Assembly: GCF_014083945.1 (NCBI RefSeq)
Contig: NZ_CP046444.1
Location: 620,001-684,000, forward strand
Source of the DNA: Granulicella sp. 5B5
GTDB taxonomy: Bacteria; Acidobacteriota; Terriglobia; Terriglobales; Acidobacteriaceae
Direction: 5' to 3'
Length of the DNA: 64,000 bases
Part shown: piece after piece, positions 1-9,657 of the stretch
Numbering within the stretch: the first letter of the stretch is position 1
Layout: every line of letters begins with the position of its first letter
The notes under the pieces: model-generated
The model's input: only the letters and a program-made list of their open reading frames with translations
Told to the model about the DNA's origin: nothing
Database searches by the model: none
Position numbers and translations under genes: made by a program

Positions 1-1
1 G

Positions 2-964
<963 letters not shown>

Positions 965-1172
965 ATAGCTACCGCAAATGCCGGAGGCCCCATTCATGAC
1001 AGCACTTGGTCATGAGTGGGCCGCCACAAATCTATCTCCAACCACCATCGCCGGGAGCCACTCGCTCTCGGCGTTTTCTTGCATAAAACTCGTTCGTGCG
1101 TTTATCGTGAATACAGGGCGGCAATCGAACCTTATTCCAAGGCTCCCTCTGCGGCCCAGGAGATCCCGAGCC

Positions 1173-2027
1173 ATGCCGCCGTCCTCTGTCCTCCAGTCGC
1201 CCGCCGCCACTCCCGCAGCCCCAGCCCGCCCCGTCAAGGTCCTTCCCGGTACCGCACTCAACCAGTACTCCGGCGACCCCAACTTCATGGCCTCGCTCGC
1301 CCGCGGCCTCGTCGTCATCGAAGCCTTCACGCCGCAGACGCCGCAGATGACCATCTCGCAGCTCAGCCTGCGTACCGGCCTCTCCCGCGCCGCCGTCCGC
1401 CGCTGCCTCTACACCCTCGTCAAGCTCGGCTTCGCCGGCGCCGACGAGAACCAGCGCTACTCCCTGCGTCCCAAGATGCTCACGCTGGCCAACACCTACA
1501 CCGCCTCCAGCACTCTCGCCAACGCCGCCCAGCCCATCCTCGAGCGCATGTCCGCCACCTACGGCGAAAGTTTCTCCGTCGCCACGCTCGACGGCGAGCA
1601 GATCGTCTACATCGCCCGCACAACGGTTTCGCGCGTCATGTCCGTCGATCTCCACATCGGCTCGCGCCTGCCCGCCTTCTGCACCAGCATGGGCCGCATC
1701 CTGCTCGCCTGGCTCCCGCAGGACCAGCTTGAGGCCTACCTCGCCCGCGTCGTCCTCACCCAGTTCACTCCCCGCACCATCAACTCCATCGAGAAGCTCC
1801 GCCTCGCTCTCCGCAACGTCCGCCGCAACGGCTACGCCCTCTGCGACCAGGAGTACGAGGTCGGCCTCCGCTCCATCGCCGTCCCGGTCCACGCCGGCAA
1901 CGGCCGCGTCGTCGCCACGGTCAACCTCTCCGGCCACGCCCCCCGCATGCCTATGCTGGAGATGCAGACCCGCTTTCTCCCCCCACTCCGCGCCGCAGCC
2001 CAGGAGCTCAGCGTCTTCCTCCGCTAA
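1173..2027 (+). CDS. IclR-family transcriptional regulator (PcaR/PcaU/PobR-like)
   Basis: The protein is about 284 residues when started at ATG 1173. The frame stays open back to 978, but that upstream part is low-complexity and out of line with the family. A winged helix-turn-helix lies at about residues 38-95 (MTISQLSLRTGLSRAAVRRC), followed by an IclR effector-binding domain to the C terminus. The motif MGRILLAW and the segment YEVGLRSIAVPV are characteristic of the branch that controls beta-ketoadipate (aromatic acid) catabolism. No aromatic-catabolism genes are next to it, so the ligand and targets are unknown. The first 35 residues are Pro/Ala-rich and probably disordered. The family assignment is firm and the specificity is inference. 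Confidence 0.9.
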   Translation: MPPSSVLQSPAATPAAPARPVKVLPGTALNQYSGDPNFMASLARGLVVIEAFTPQTPQMTISQLSLRTGLSRAAVRRCLYTLVKLGFAGADENQRYSLRPKMLTLANTYTASSTLANAAQPILERMSATYGESFSVATLDGEQIVYIARTTVSRVMSVDLHIGSRLPAFCTSMGRILLAWLPQDQLEAYLARVVLTQFTPRTINSIEKLRLALRNVRRNGYALCDQEYEVGLRSIAVPVHAGNGRVVATVNLSGHAPRMPMLEMQTRFLPPLRAAAQELSVFLR

Positions 2028-2268
2028 ACCAGCCTCTGTTCTCTTACAAACCTGTCATCTCGGCCAAGGCAGGATGGCTGTATGTTCTGCAAAGCGAAGA
2101 CATCCGCAGTTCGAACTACAGCAACTCTCTGCCTCGGGAGCACCAAAGGCGCACCCAGGCAGCTCCTCCATCTGCCGGCACGCAATATCCAGCGCAGGAA
2201 ATTATCCACAGGGCTACAACCGTCTATATAGCTGATTGCCACCTACCGCTCATTGACGTCGGTGGCGT

Positions 2269-3561
2269 ATGCTTGCGGGACATCACCCCTTGGATATTGC
2301 AGAAGATTCCCTTTGGATGCACCCTTCCCAAGTCGCACCGCTTGGAGCACTCTGTTTGAACCACCATGCTGCCTCACTCCCGGCTCCTGAAGGTCACGCG
2401 GCCCGTCGACTCGACCTCGCCGTCGTCATCCCGACCTTCAACGAGCGCGGCAACATAGCCGAGCTCATCCGTCGGCTCGATCTCGCCCTCCAGGGCCTTT
2501 ATTGGGAGGCCATCTTCGTCGACGACGACTCCCCCGACGGCACCGCCGACCTCGTCCGCTCCTTCGCCCGCCGCGACACTCGCATCCGCATCCTCCAGCG
2601 CATCCACCGCCGCGGCCTCGCATCCGCCTGCATCGAAGGCATCATGAGCTCCTCAGCCGAGGTCGTCGCCGTCATGGACGCCGACCTCCAACACGACGAG
2701 TCCATCCTCCCTCAGATGCTCCAGCGCCTCCGCTCCGAGTGCCTCGATGTCGTCATCGGCACCCGCAACGCCGTCGGCGGCAGCATGGGCGACTTCGCCA
2801 GCCACCGCATCCTGCTCTCTCGTCTCGGCGACAAGCTCAGCCGTGCCGTCTGCGCCTGCAATCTCTCCGACCCCATGAGCGGCTACTTCCTCGTCACCCG
2901 CAGCTTCTTCATGGAGGTCGCTCACCACCTCCAGAGCACCGGCTTCAAGATTCTTGTCGACATCTTCGCCTCCAGCGTCCGCCCTGTCCGCTTCGACGAG
3001 GTCGGCTACTGCTTCCGCTGTCGTCAGCACGGCGCCAGCAAGCTAGACATCAACACCGGCGTCGAGTACCTCTTCCTCATCCTCAACAAGTTCCTCGGCG
3101 CAGCCATCCCGCCCCGCTTCGTCATGTTCTCGCTGGTCGGCGCAGTCGGCATCGCCACGCATCTGCTCGCGCTCGGCACGCTACTGTACGCCTTTCACGC
3201 CCGCTTCTTTCTCGCCCAGGCCATCGCCACCTACATCGCGATGACCGGCAACTTCTTCATCAACAACGCCGTCACCTACCGCGACCGCAGCCTGCGCGGC
3301 GCACGTCTCGTCACGGGCCTGGCCTCATTCTGGATCGCCTGCTCCTTCGGTGCCTGGGCCAACGTCATCTTCGCCCGTGTCCTGCTCGCAGAAGGCCACC
3401 CCTGGTACCTCGCTGGCCTCGCCGGCATCATACTTAGCTCGGTCTGGAACTACACCATCAGCAACCTCGCCACCTGGCAGAAGAAGCGCGACGACTCCTA
3501 TTACACCTACACCCCCGAACTCATCGAAGCCGACCTCCTCCAGACCGACACCCCCGACTAG
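2269..3561 (+). CDS. Polyprenol-phosphate glycosyltransferase (GT2, DPM1-like) fused to a GtrA membrane domain
   Basis: The N-terminal half is a GT-A fold family 2 transferase. It begins at about residue 50 with VVIPTFNERGNIAEL, has the acidic DDDSPDGT segment and the metal-binding MDADLQHDES, and carries the DPM1-type GTRNAVGG. From about residue 280 a GtrA-like four-helix membrane domain follows (RFVMFSLVGAVGIATHL onward). Such fusions charge undecaprenyl phosphate with mannose or glucose at the inner membrane, and the GtrA part is thought to help move the lipid-linked sugar. The next gene on the opposite strand is a GT87 membrane transferase, which could use such a donor. The start is uncertain: ATG 2269 or ATG 2317 are both possible and neither has a strong ribosome-binding site. 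Confidence 0.88.
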   Translation: MLAGHHPLDIAEDSLWMHPSQVAPLGALCLNHHAASLPAPEGHAARRLDLAVVIPTFNERGNIAELIRRLDLALQGLYWEAIFVDDDSPDGTADLVRSFARRDTRIRILQRIHRRGLASACIEGIMSSSAEVVAVMDADLQHDESILPQMLQRLRSECLDVVIGTRNAVGGSMGDFASHRILLSRLGDKLSRAVCACNLSDPMSGYFLVTRSFFMEVAHHLQSTGFKILVDIFASSVRPVRFDEVGYCFRCRQHGASKLDINTGVEYLFLILNKFLGAAIPPRFVMFSLVGAVGIATHLLALGTLLYAFHARFFLAQAIATYIAMTGNFFINNAVTYRDRSLRGARLVTGLASFWIACSFGAWANVIFARVLLAEGHPWYLAGLAGIILSSVWNYTISNLATWQKKRDDSYYTYTPELIEADLLQTDTPD

Positions 3562-3649
3562 AACTCCGCTGGGTCTTACATTCCGAAATATTGCGCTTCT
3601 CTCTGCGTACTCTGCGTGAGGCTTTTCTCCATCCAGCCATGGGTTCGCC

Positions 3650-5014
3650 CTAAATCGCCACCTCGATGACATCCTCAAGGTGCGTTTTCACCTCGGCATC
3701 CACCGCCTTCGACTGCTGAAACAGCTCCCAGCACCCGGCCACGAACACCAGCGACAGGAAGCACCCAGCGGTCAGCTTCCACGGCGGGTTTGTCAGCCCG
3801 GCATGGTCTCGCACTGCGAGATAGTTGATCGCTGCAAAGATGGCCGTCATCCATATCGTCGCCTGCAGCGTGCTCCGGCTCCGCTTCGCCAGCCGCCACA
3901 CGATCAGCGCCACCGGAATCGTGATCGGCGCGATATCGTACTCCATGATCCGCGGGTTCAGCAGAATCGTTCCCAGCAGCAGCACCGGCCCAAACTGCTC
4001 CAGCGTCAGGCGCCCTGCAAGATACCGTCGCGATAGCGCAAACAGCACCGCCACAATCACCACCGCATAGGCCAGGTAGGACACCGCACTGGTAATCCTG
4101 TACGGCACGTGGAAGAACAACGCATTCGTGATCAGCCCCGCAGGGCTGCTGCTGAAGTCCCGGTTAAACCGGAACTGCAGCTCCACAGCCTCCAGGTAGT
4201 GATGAAACAGCTGCGGCCACACCACCGGCTGCAACAGGAACGACGCCATACCGGCAGCTCCTGTCGCAATCGCCGCCAGCCACTGCCGCCGCGCCGAAAA
4301 GACCGGGATCGCCAGCAGCGTCAGCATCGGCGTCTTGCAGCAGCCCGCCAGCAGTACCGCGACGTAGAACAGTGTCCAGCGGCCCCGCCGCCAGCCACGC
4401 ACCGCCGCGGCAAACACCAGACCATACAGCAGATACGCCACATTCCCGCTGAAAAAGATGTCATTGGCCAACATGCCAGGGAAAAAGATAGCGAACGGCG
4501 CAAGCATCCCAAACACGCCACGCTCACTCGGCTGCACCAGCTGCATCGTAGCCCACAGTCCAAGCAGGATGAGCGCAAAGAACACAGCCCAATAGATCGC
4601 GCCCGTCACCGCAAACGGCAACGCTCCCACAGCGCGCAGCACGGGCAGGGTGATCGGCGAATACACATAGCTGAACGGAATGGGTACACCCGGCTGATAC
4701 GCCCGTGGATTCAGCTGGTACGCCTCTTGTACTGCGATCGCATCCGCATATGGATCGTGACCGGCGCGTAGCGACAACACCGCATTCTTGTACACAGCAA
4801 TGTCCCATCCCTTCGAGTACGAAGGGATCAGGCTCCAGATCACGATGGACAGGATCGAAAGGCACCAGAAAAAACGCGCGAGCTTGGCTGTATCGGCGTA
4901 GCGAAGGCGGCTCAGCAAACCGCTGGAGGCGTCTCGGACGGAGAGCGTAGATGGAGAGACGGCCGTCGGCTCAAGAATCTCGCTGACAGCTCTATCGGTT
5001 TTATACACAACCAT
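3650..5014 (-). CDS. GT87-like (DUF2029) polyprenol-linked glycosyltransferase, multi-pass membrane protein
   Basis: This 454-residue protein has a cytoplasmic N terminus of about 35 residues and then roughly nine to ten hydrophobic helices. The first extracytoplasmic loop carries WDIAVYKNAVLSLRAGHDPYAD, in the position where GT-C enzymes place their catalytic acidic residues, and is followed by FSYVYSPITLPVLRA. That layout matches the alpha-1,2-mannosyltransferase-like GT87 family, which uses polyprenyl-phosphate mannose outside the membrane. The convergent neighbour is a DPM1-like synthase that could supply the donor; this is inference. The acceptor is unknown. A TAAAAT sits just upstream of the ATG, too close to be its own -10 element. 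Confidence 0.75.
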   Translation of the reverse strand: MVVYKTDRAVSEILEPTAVSPSTLSVRDASSGLLSRLRYADTAKLARFFWCLSILSIVIWSLIPSYSKGWDIAVYKNAVLSLRAGHDPYADAIAVQEAYQLNPRAYQPGVPIPFSYVYSPITLPVLRAVGALPFAVTGAIYWAVFFALILLGLWATMQLVQPSERGVFGMLAPFAIFFPGMLANDIFFSGNVAYLLYGLVFAAAVRGWRRGRWTLFYVAVLLAGCCKTPMLTLLAIPVFSARRQWLAAIATGAAGMASFLLQPVVWPQLFHHYLEAVELQFRFNRDFSSSPAGLITNALFFHVPYRITSAVSYLAYAVVIVAVLFALSRRYLAGRLTLEQFGPVLLLGTILLNPRIMEYDIAPITIPVALIVWRLAKRSRSTLQATIWMTAIFAAINYLAVRDHAGLTNPPWKLTAGCFLSLVFVAGCWELFQQSKAVDAEVKTHLEDVIEVAI

Positions 5015-5186
5015 GATTTTACCGTGTTCGCGCCTTCATTTTAGCGCGCTCCCCGCCACCAGGCCGCCTTCTCAGGACGTAATATTGTCGTCGTTGCATC
5101 GTTACGGCCACTAGGCCTTTCGCTGAAACATCCATCGACACCCCGGAGCGGAACCCTGGAAGATCGCAACAGTTCCCTGCTCCCTA

Positions 5187-8126
5187 TTAATCGTCGTCAT
5201 CATCCTTCTTCTTCGCATGCTTCACCAGCAGCATCTGCGGCACGGGCTGGTTCCCCATCGCATCCCGCCACAGGATGACGTTCAGCTTGTCCGAGTCCGC
5301 CCTGTCCGGATGCGTGAAGTCCATCTTCATCGACTCCGCCGCCCCCGGCGCGTTCTTCTTGTTCGCCGTGTAGATCAGCCCATTGTCGCGGTTCGAGGTG
5401 TCCACATCGTACGCAGGCTGATCGCCAGGCCCTGAAAACAGCGTGCCGATCAGCGACGCCAGCGCATCATTATTGTTCATCGGCGGCACGCCTTCCAGCG
5501 CCTCCATCGTCCGCAGCACGCTCACCGTCGAGTAGAACCGGCTGTCCACATACGCCGCCTGCCCGGCCTTCGGATGCGGCGCATACTTGCTCACCACAAT
5601 CGCCAGCGACCGGTGCGCGTCCACATGGTCCGCACCGTTCTGCGCATCGTCCTCCAGGATGAAGAACGCTGTGTCGTCCCAATACGCCGAGTGCGAAACC
5701 GCATCCACCATCCGCCCCAGCGCCAAGTCGTTGTCCGCCACCAGCGACTTCGGCGTCGGCCCTCCCGGAGTCGTCCCCGCCGTATGGTCATTGCCCAGCC
5801 GCATCTCTACAAAGTTCGGCATCTCGTCATGCCCCGCTGCGAGCTCCGTCTTCCACTTCGCAAAGTGCCGCAGAAACACATCCGCGCGGATCTGGTCCGG
5901 CACTCGCAGGTTGAAGTCTGGCGCTTCGACAGCGAAGTGCCCCACCAGCTCCGGCTTCGTCGGTATGTTCTGCGCCAGCCGAGGAATCGCCCACGGCCAC
6001 AGGTTCTTGCCGCCGCCCCACATCTCCGGCAGCGGATCGCCCGGCTTGATCGAATCCGTCGCACAAGGCCGCTCGCCACCGGACATCGCACCCGCCCGCG
6101 GATCGGCCGTCACATGCCCCTGCCTCTCGCCGCAAAACACCGATGAGATGTACTCGCCAAAGTTGTACGTCGTCCGTCCATGCGAAGCCATATCACCCCA
6201 GATGTACCCGCTCTTCGGCTCCTCCACATCGGGAATATGCTGCAGCAACGGATACCCATCCGCGACCATGCCCTCATAGTCATACGTTCTCTGCCGTCCG
6301 CGATAGTTCTGCTGCCACGTCCGCTCCAGGTAGTCCGTACCAATCGCGGCATTCGACCACACATGCCCATCGCCGGACACCTCGGCCGAGTCATAAAAGT
6401 TGTCCAACACCCCAAACTGCAGCACCAGCTTATGAGCATTCGGCGTCACCGCCTCGCCATACATCGCCAGCGACGGATCACCATTCGCCACCGGCTTCCC
6501 ATCCTTCTCCAGGTCACCCAGGATCTGGTCATACGTCCGATTCTCGCGAATGATGTAGATCACATGCTTGATCCTGCTCTTCCCCCCCTCGAACGGAAGA
6601 GTCTCTGCCGCAGCCTTCATCCGGTTCGACTCCATCACCACCTCAGTCGAAGCCTTCAGATCGTTCTCCATCGCGCGCTCATCCAGCGACGCCAGCGACC
6701 CATACAGCAGCGTCGGAGCATACGTCCCCGGGCTGTCCTTATGCCTCGTCCCCGGAGCATCCGTCGGCAACGGCCGCTGCGGAAAATTGTTCGGCCCCGT
6801 CCCTTTGCCCTTGTCCGTCGCCACATACAACTTGCCACCGCTGGCAGCCAGTGAGATCGGCATCAGCTCCGTCGGCACAAAGCCGATCGGCTCCACCATG
6901 CCCTTTGCCTTCTCCATGCTCCGCAGCTTGTGTGGGTCAAGCACTGCCACCGCATCGGACCCCATGTTCGCCACATAGAGACGCGTCCCGTCCGCATTCA
7001 TCGCCAACGCATTCGGCTCAGCCCCAAAGTAGCTCTGCCCCGGCAGCCGAGTATCGAAGTACCCACGCACCTCCAGCTCCGGCGCACTGCGTCTCCCAAT
7101 CGACACCGCCGCAACAGCATCACGGTTTGCCAGCGCCACATACAACACACCCTCACGCTCATCCAGCAGCATCGCGCAGGGGTGCGTCCCCGGAGCAATC
7201 GCAGACTTCGGCTTCAGCAGCGCCACCCGCCGCGCCACAGCACCCGTCTCCAGGTTCAGCTCCACCACCTCGCTCGCGTTCCACAACGACACGAACGCCC
7301 GCTTCCCGTCCTTCGTCGCCGCCACCCCAACAGGGTAAGTCGACGGCACCGCATCATCCGCCGAAAGATCGAACGTCTTCTCAATCGCGCCCGTCGTCGC
7401 ATCCATCAGCACCGCAGCATCGGCGAGGTTCTCACTCACCAGCAGCTTCTCGTGCTCACCCCCTACAACCACAATCCCCGCCGGATACGGAATCCCCAGC
7501 TTTCCGCCATCCTCTTTCCGATAGTCGGTGTGGCGCCCCCCGGCCAGCTTCACCAGTGGCAGCTTCAGAAACCCCTGCGGCGTCAGCTCGCCATCATGAA
7601 ATCCGTACACCACAACCCCGTTGCCCGTCTTCCCCTTGCTGCCCCCCTCAGGATCGGTCGTCGAAGCCATGCTGGCATAAACCTTCGTTCCATCCGCACT
7701 AAAGGCCAGCCCAGAAAAGAACGTCTGCGGCGCGCGCTCACCCACCCGCGCATCCGGAAAATCCTTCACCGCTCCCGTCGCCGTATTCAACACCGCCAAC
7801 GACTGCGCATAGTTCGACTCCCACGTGCCATACCCCGCATTCAGCGCAACCACCCAGCGTCCATCCGGCGACACAGCCAGCGACAGCGGCAGGCTGTTCA
7901 ACCGCTGTGGATCTCCCGGAGCGGGCGCAAAGAGCTGTTTGCTCGTCGGCAGATCGATCACCTGCCCGGCCCTCGTCGCATGATCCTGCTGCCCCATCGC
8001 GTACTGCGAAAACCCCAGTAAATGCGCTGCAATCAGCAACGTGCTGCAAACCCCGCTCTTCAACAACATGGCTCCCCCGGTTCGTGTCATCATATGGCTC
8101 CCCGTCATTACAAAACTCTTACACAC
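5187..8126 (-). CDS. Secreted beta-propeller (YVTN-type) / phosphoesterase fusion protein
   Basis: The 979-residue frame starts with several Met codons. The segment MLLKSGVCSTLLIAAHLLG followed by AMGQ looks like a signal peptide, so the true start may be up to 19 codons downstream of 8126. Residues ~60-480 are propeller blades with recurring LYVANMGSDAVAVLDP-type repeats. From about residue 520, HVIYIIRENRTYDQILGDL opens a phosphoesterase domain of the phospholipase C/acid phosphatase type (PF04185-like), with DGHVWSNAAIGTDY and the late acidic motif ILEDDAQNGADHVDAHR. The likely role is extracytoplasmic hydrolysis of phosphate esters or phospholipids; the substrate is unknown. The C terminus ends in KKKDDDDD, an odd charged tail. 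Confidence 0.85.
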   Translation of the reverse strand: MCKSFVMTGSHMMTRTGGAMLLKSGVCSTLLIAAHLLGFSQYAMGQQDHATRAGQVIDLPTSKQLFAPAPGDPQRLNSLPLSLAVSPDGRWVVALNAGYGTWESNYAQSLAVLNTATGAVKDFPDARVGERAPQTFFSGLAFSADGTKVYASMASTTDPEGGSKGKTGNGVVVYGFHDGELTPQGFLKLPLVKLAGGRHTDYRKEDGGKLGIPYPAGIVVVGGEHEKLLVSENLADAAVLMDATTGAIEKTFDLSADDAVPSTYPVGVAATKDGKRAFVSLWNASEVVELNLETGAVARRVALLKPKSAIAPGTHPCAMLLDEREGVLYVALANRDAVAAVSIGRRSAPELEVRGYFDTRLPGQSYFGAEPNALAMNADGTRLYVANMGSDAVAVLDPHKLRSMEKAKGMVEPIGFVPTELMPISLAASGGKLYVATDKGKGTGPNNFPQRPLPTDAPGTRHKDSPGTYAPTLLYGSLASLDERAMENDLKASTEVVMESNRMKAAAETLPFEGGKSRIKHVIYIIRENRTYDQILGDLEKDGKPVANGDPSLAMYGEAVTPNAHKLVLQFGVLDNFYDSAEVSGDGHVWSNAAIGTDYLERTWQQNYRGRQRTYDYEGMVADGYPLLQHIPDVEEPKSGYIWGDMASHGRTTYNFGEYISSVFCGERQGHVTADPRAGAMSGGERPCATDSIKPGDPLPEMWGGGKNLWPWAIPRLAQNIPTKPELVGHFAVEAPDFNLRVPDQIRADVFLRHFAKWKTELAAGHDEMPNFVEMRLGNDHTAGTTPGGPTPKSLVADNDLALGRMVDAVSHSAYWDDTAFFILEDDAQNGADHVDAHRSLAIVVSKYAPHPKAGQAAYVDSRFYSTVSVLRTMEALEGVPPMNNNDALASLIGTLFSGPGDQPAYDVDTSNRDNGLIYTANKKNAPGAAESMKMDFTHPDRADSDKLNVILWRDAMGNQPVPQMLLVKHAKKKDDDDD

Positions 8127-8186
8127 GCCTACCCACCTTCCGAGATATCGTTGCGATAGATGCTACACAAGGAAGCTGACACAACG

Positions 8187-9188
8187 ATGAATCCTACGCT
8201 CCCCCAAATCGAAGACCAGATTGAAAACCTCACCTCCATCCCCTCCGACCCCCTTCTCAAAGTCAAGCTGACCACTGAGAAGATCAAGCAGGATCTCCGC
8301 ATGGGCCGCGAGCACCAGCAGGGCCGCATCAACTGGATCACCACCATCGCGATGGGGCTCTTTCACGTCGGTGCCATCGCCGCGCTCTTCTTCTTTAGCT
8401 GGAAGAACCTGGCCATGTTCGTGGTCATGTACTTCTTCGCCATCAACGTCGGCATCGGCATGTGCTACCACCGCCTGCTCACTCACCGCGGCTACCGCGT
8501 CCCGCGCTGGCTGGAGTACTTCCTCACCATGTGCGGCTGCCTCGCTCTCGAAGGCGGGCCCATCTTCTGGGTGGCCACCCACCGCGTACATCACCAGAAC
8601 TCCGACCACGAAGGCGACCCCCACACTCCACATGACGGAACCTGGTGGGCCCACGCCGGCTGGATTCTCTCCGGCCGCGCTCTGCACTCTGAGACCGCGC
8701 TCCTCGGCCGCTACGCTCCAGACCTCACCCGCGACCGCATGCACGTATGGCTCTCCAAGTTCCACTACATGCCTATCGTGCTCACCGGCCTCATGCAGGT
8801 CGCTCTCGGCGCAGCCCTCGCTCCCACGGGTCACCGCATCGTCGGTGCCCTCGGCATGGTCCTCTGGGGAACCTTCCTCCGCGTCACCATCGGCCTCCAC
8901 GCCACCTGGCTCGTGAACTCCGCGACACACCTCTGGGGCTCCCGCCGCTTTGAGACCAAGGACGACTCCCGCAACTCCTGGTGGGTCGCTCTCCTCACCG
9001 GCGGCGAAGGCTGGCACAACAACCACCACGCCCACCCGGTCAGCGCCCGCCACGGCCTCGCCTGGTACGAGTTCGACATCAACTACTACGGCATCTGGCT
9101 CATGGAAAAGTTCGGCCTCGCCAAAAAAGTCCAGATCGCCAAGTTCGACCCCACCAACCCCAAGCCCGCCGGCGCCTACATGGACTAA
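8187..9188 (+). CDS. Acyl-CoA/acyl-lipid desaturase (membrane di-iron)
   Basis: I start the 333-residue protein at ATG 8187; an earlier in-frame ATG at 8160 is less likely. All three histidine boxes of stearoyl-CoA-type delta-9 desaturases are present: [23 protein letters not shown] and WHNNHHAHP. Paired membrane helices surround them ([28 protein letters not shown] and [15 protein letters not shown]). The enzyme introduces a cis double bond in fatty acyl chains in the inner membrane, using ferredoxin or cytochrome b5-type electrons; the donor is not encoded nearby. It is transcribed divergently from the phosphoesterase with a short gap, and a good intrinsic terminator follows at 9216. Confidence 0.93.
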   Translation: MNPTLPQIEDQIENLTSIPSDPLLKVKLTTEKIKQDLRMGREHQQGRINWITTIAMGLFHVGAIAALFFFSWKNLAMFVVMYFFAINVGIGMCYHRLLTHRGYRVPRWLEYFLTMCGCLALEGGPIFWVATHRVHHQNSDHEGDPHTPHDGTWWAHAGWILSGRALHSETALLGRYAPDLTRDRMHVWLSKFHYMPIVLTGLMQVALGAALAPTGHRIVGALGMVLWGTFLRVTIGLHATWLVNSATHLWGSRRFETKDDSRNSWWVALLTGGEGWHNNHHAHPVSARHGLAWYEFDINYYGIWLMEKFGLAKKVQIAKFDPTNPKPAGAYMD

Positions 9189-9215
9189 CTCTCCACCCAA
9201 GTCCCATCCAGAAGG

Positions 9216-9250
9216 CGCAGAGCCACAAGCTCTGCGTCTTCTTCCTTTTG
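9216..9250 (+). terminator. Intrinsic terminator after the desaturase gene
   Basis: An 8-bp perfect stem (CGCAGAGC, 9216-9223, with GCTCTGCG, 9229-9236) encloses a 5-nt loop and is followed by the T-rich run TCTTCTTCCTTTT. Confidence 0.75.
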
Positions 9251-9657
9251 ACGACAGCTCAAACTACTGCAGGTGTTCAGTTCGCCGAAACATGACGTTG
9301 AGGAGATCACTATTCATTGGTCAACAGAAGCGCATTTGCAAGGACTGATCTCTCCTGCTTCAAGAGAACCTCTTCCAATCTCGCCCCTGCACCCAAAGTA
9401 CGGAGGATGTTTGCGGCAACGATGAGAGGTGGAGGATCGGCCTCTTGATCCTTCTCCTTTCATCGTTGCCGTGAATATCCTCCGTGCAACAGACAAACTA
9501 CACATCCCGTAAACGTCAATTCCACAAGCGCGTTTTACAGGACTAATGTCCCTTCCTCTCTCTGGAAAGCCAAGAGTACCAGCATTTTCGGCAATGCAAT
9601 GGGGTTTTGGTATCCTTTTGGACGCAACACACGCATCTGGGAAGGTCTACAACGCGA
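9251..9657. other. Non-coding interval between desaturase and ABC transporter genes
   Basis: No convincing gene is seen. The interval is less GC-rich than its left flank and contains the large stem-loop annotated at 9398-9487. No clear -35/-10 pair could be assigned for the ABC genes, although a purine-rich GGGAAGG precedes the proposed GTG start. Confidence 0.5.
9398..9487. repeat. Long inverted repeat (41-nt arms, 8-nt loop), MITE-like or regulatory hairpin
   Basis: The left arm (9398-9438) starts GTACGGAGGATG and the right arm (9447-9487) is its near-exact reverse complement. By eye 34 of 41 positions pair, and several mismatches would be G-U pairs in RNA. The loop is GGCCTCTT. The core CGGCAACGATGA is perfectly conserved in both arms. 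There is no T-tract after it, so it is not an ordinary terminator. It could be a miniature inverted-repeat element left at the edge of the ABC transporter segment, or a 5' leader structure of that operon. Confidence 0.7.

Noticed and set aside
978-1172. N-terminal extension of the IclR gene back to 978
   Set aside because: Residues are unlike the family and no ribosome-binding site precedes it; ATG 1173 fits better.
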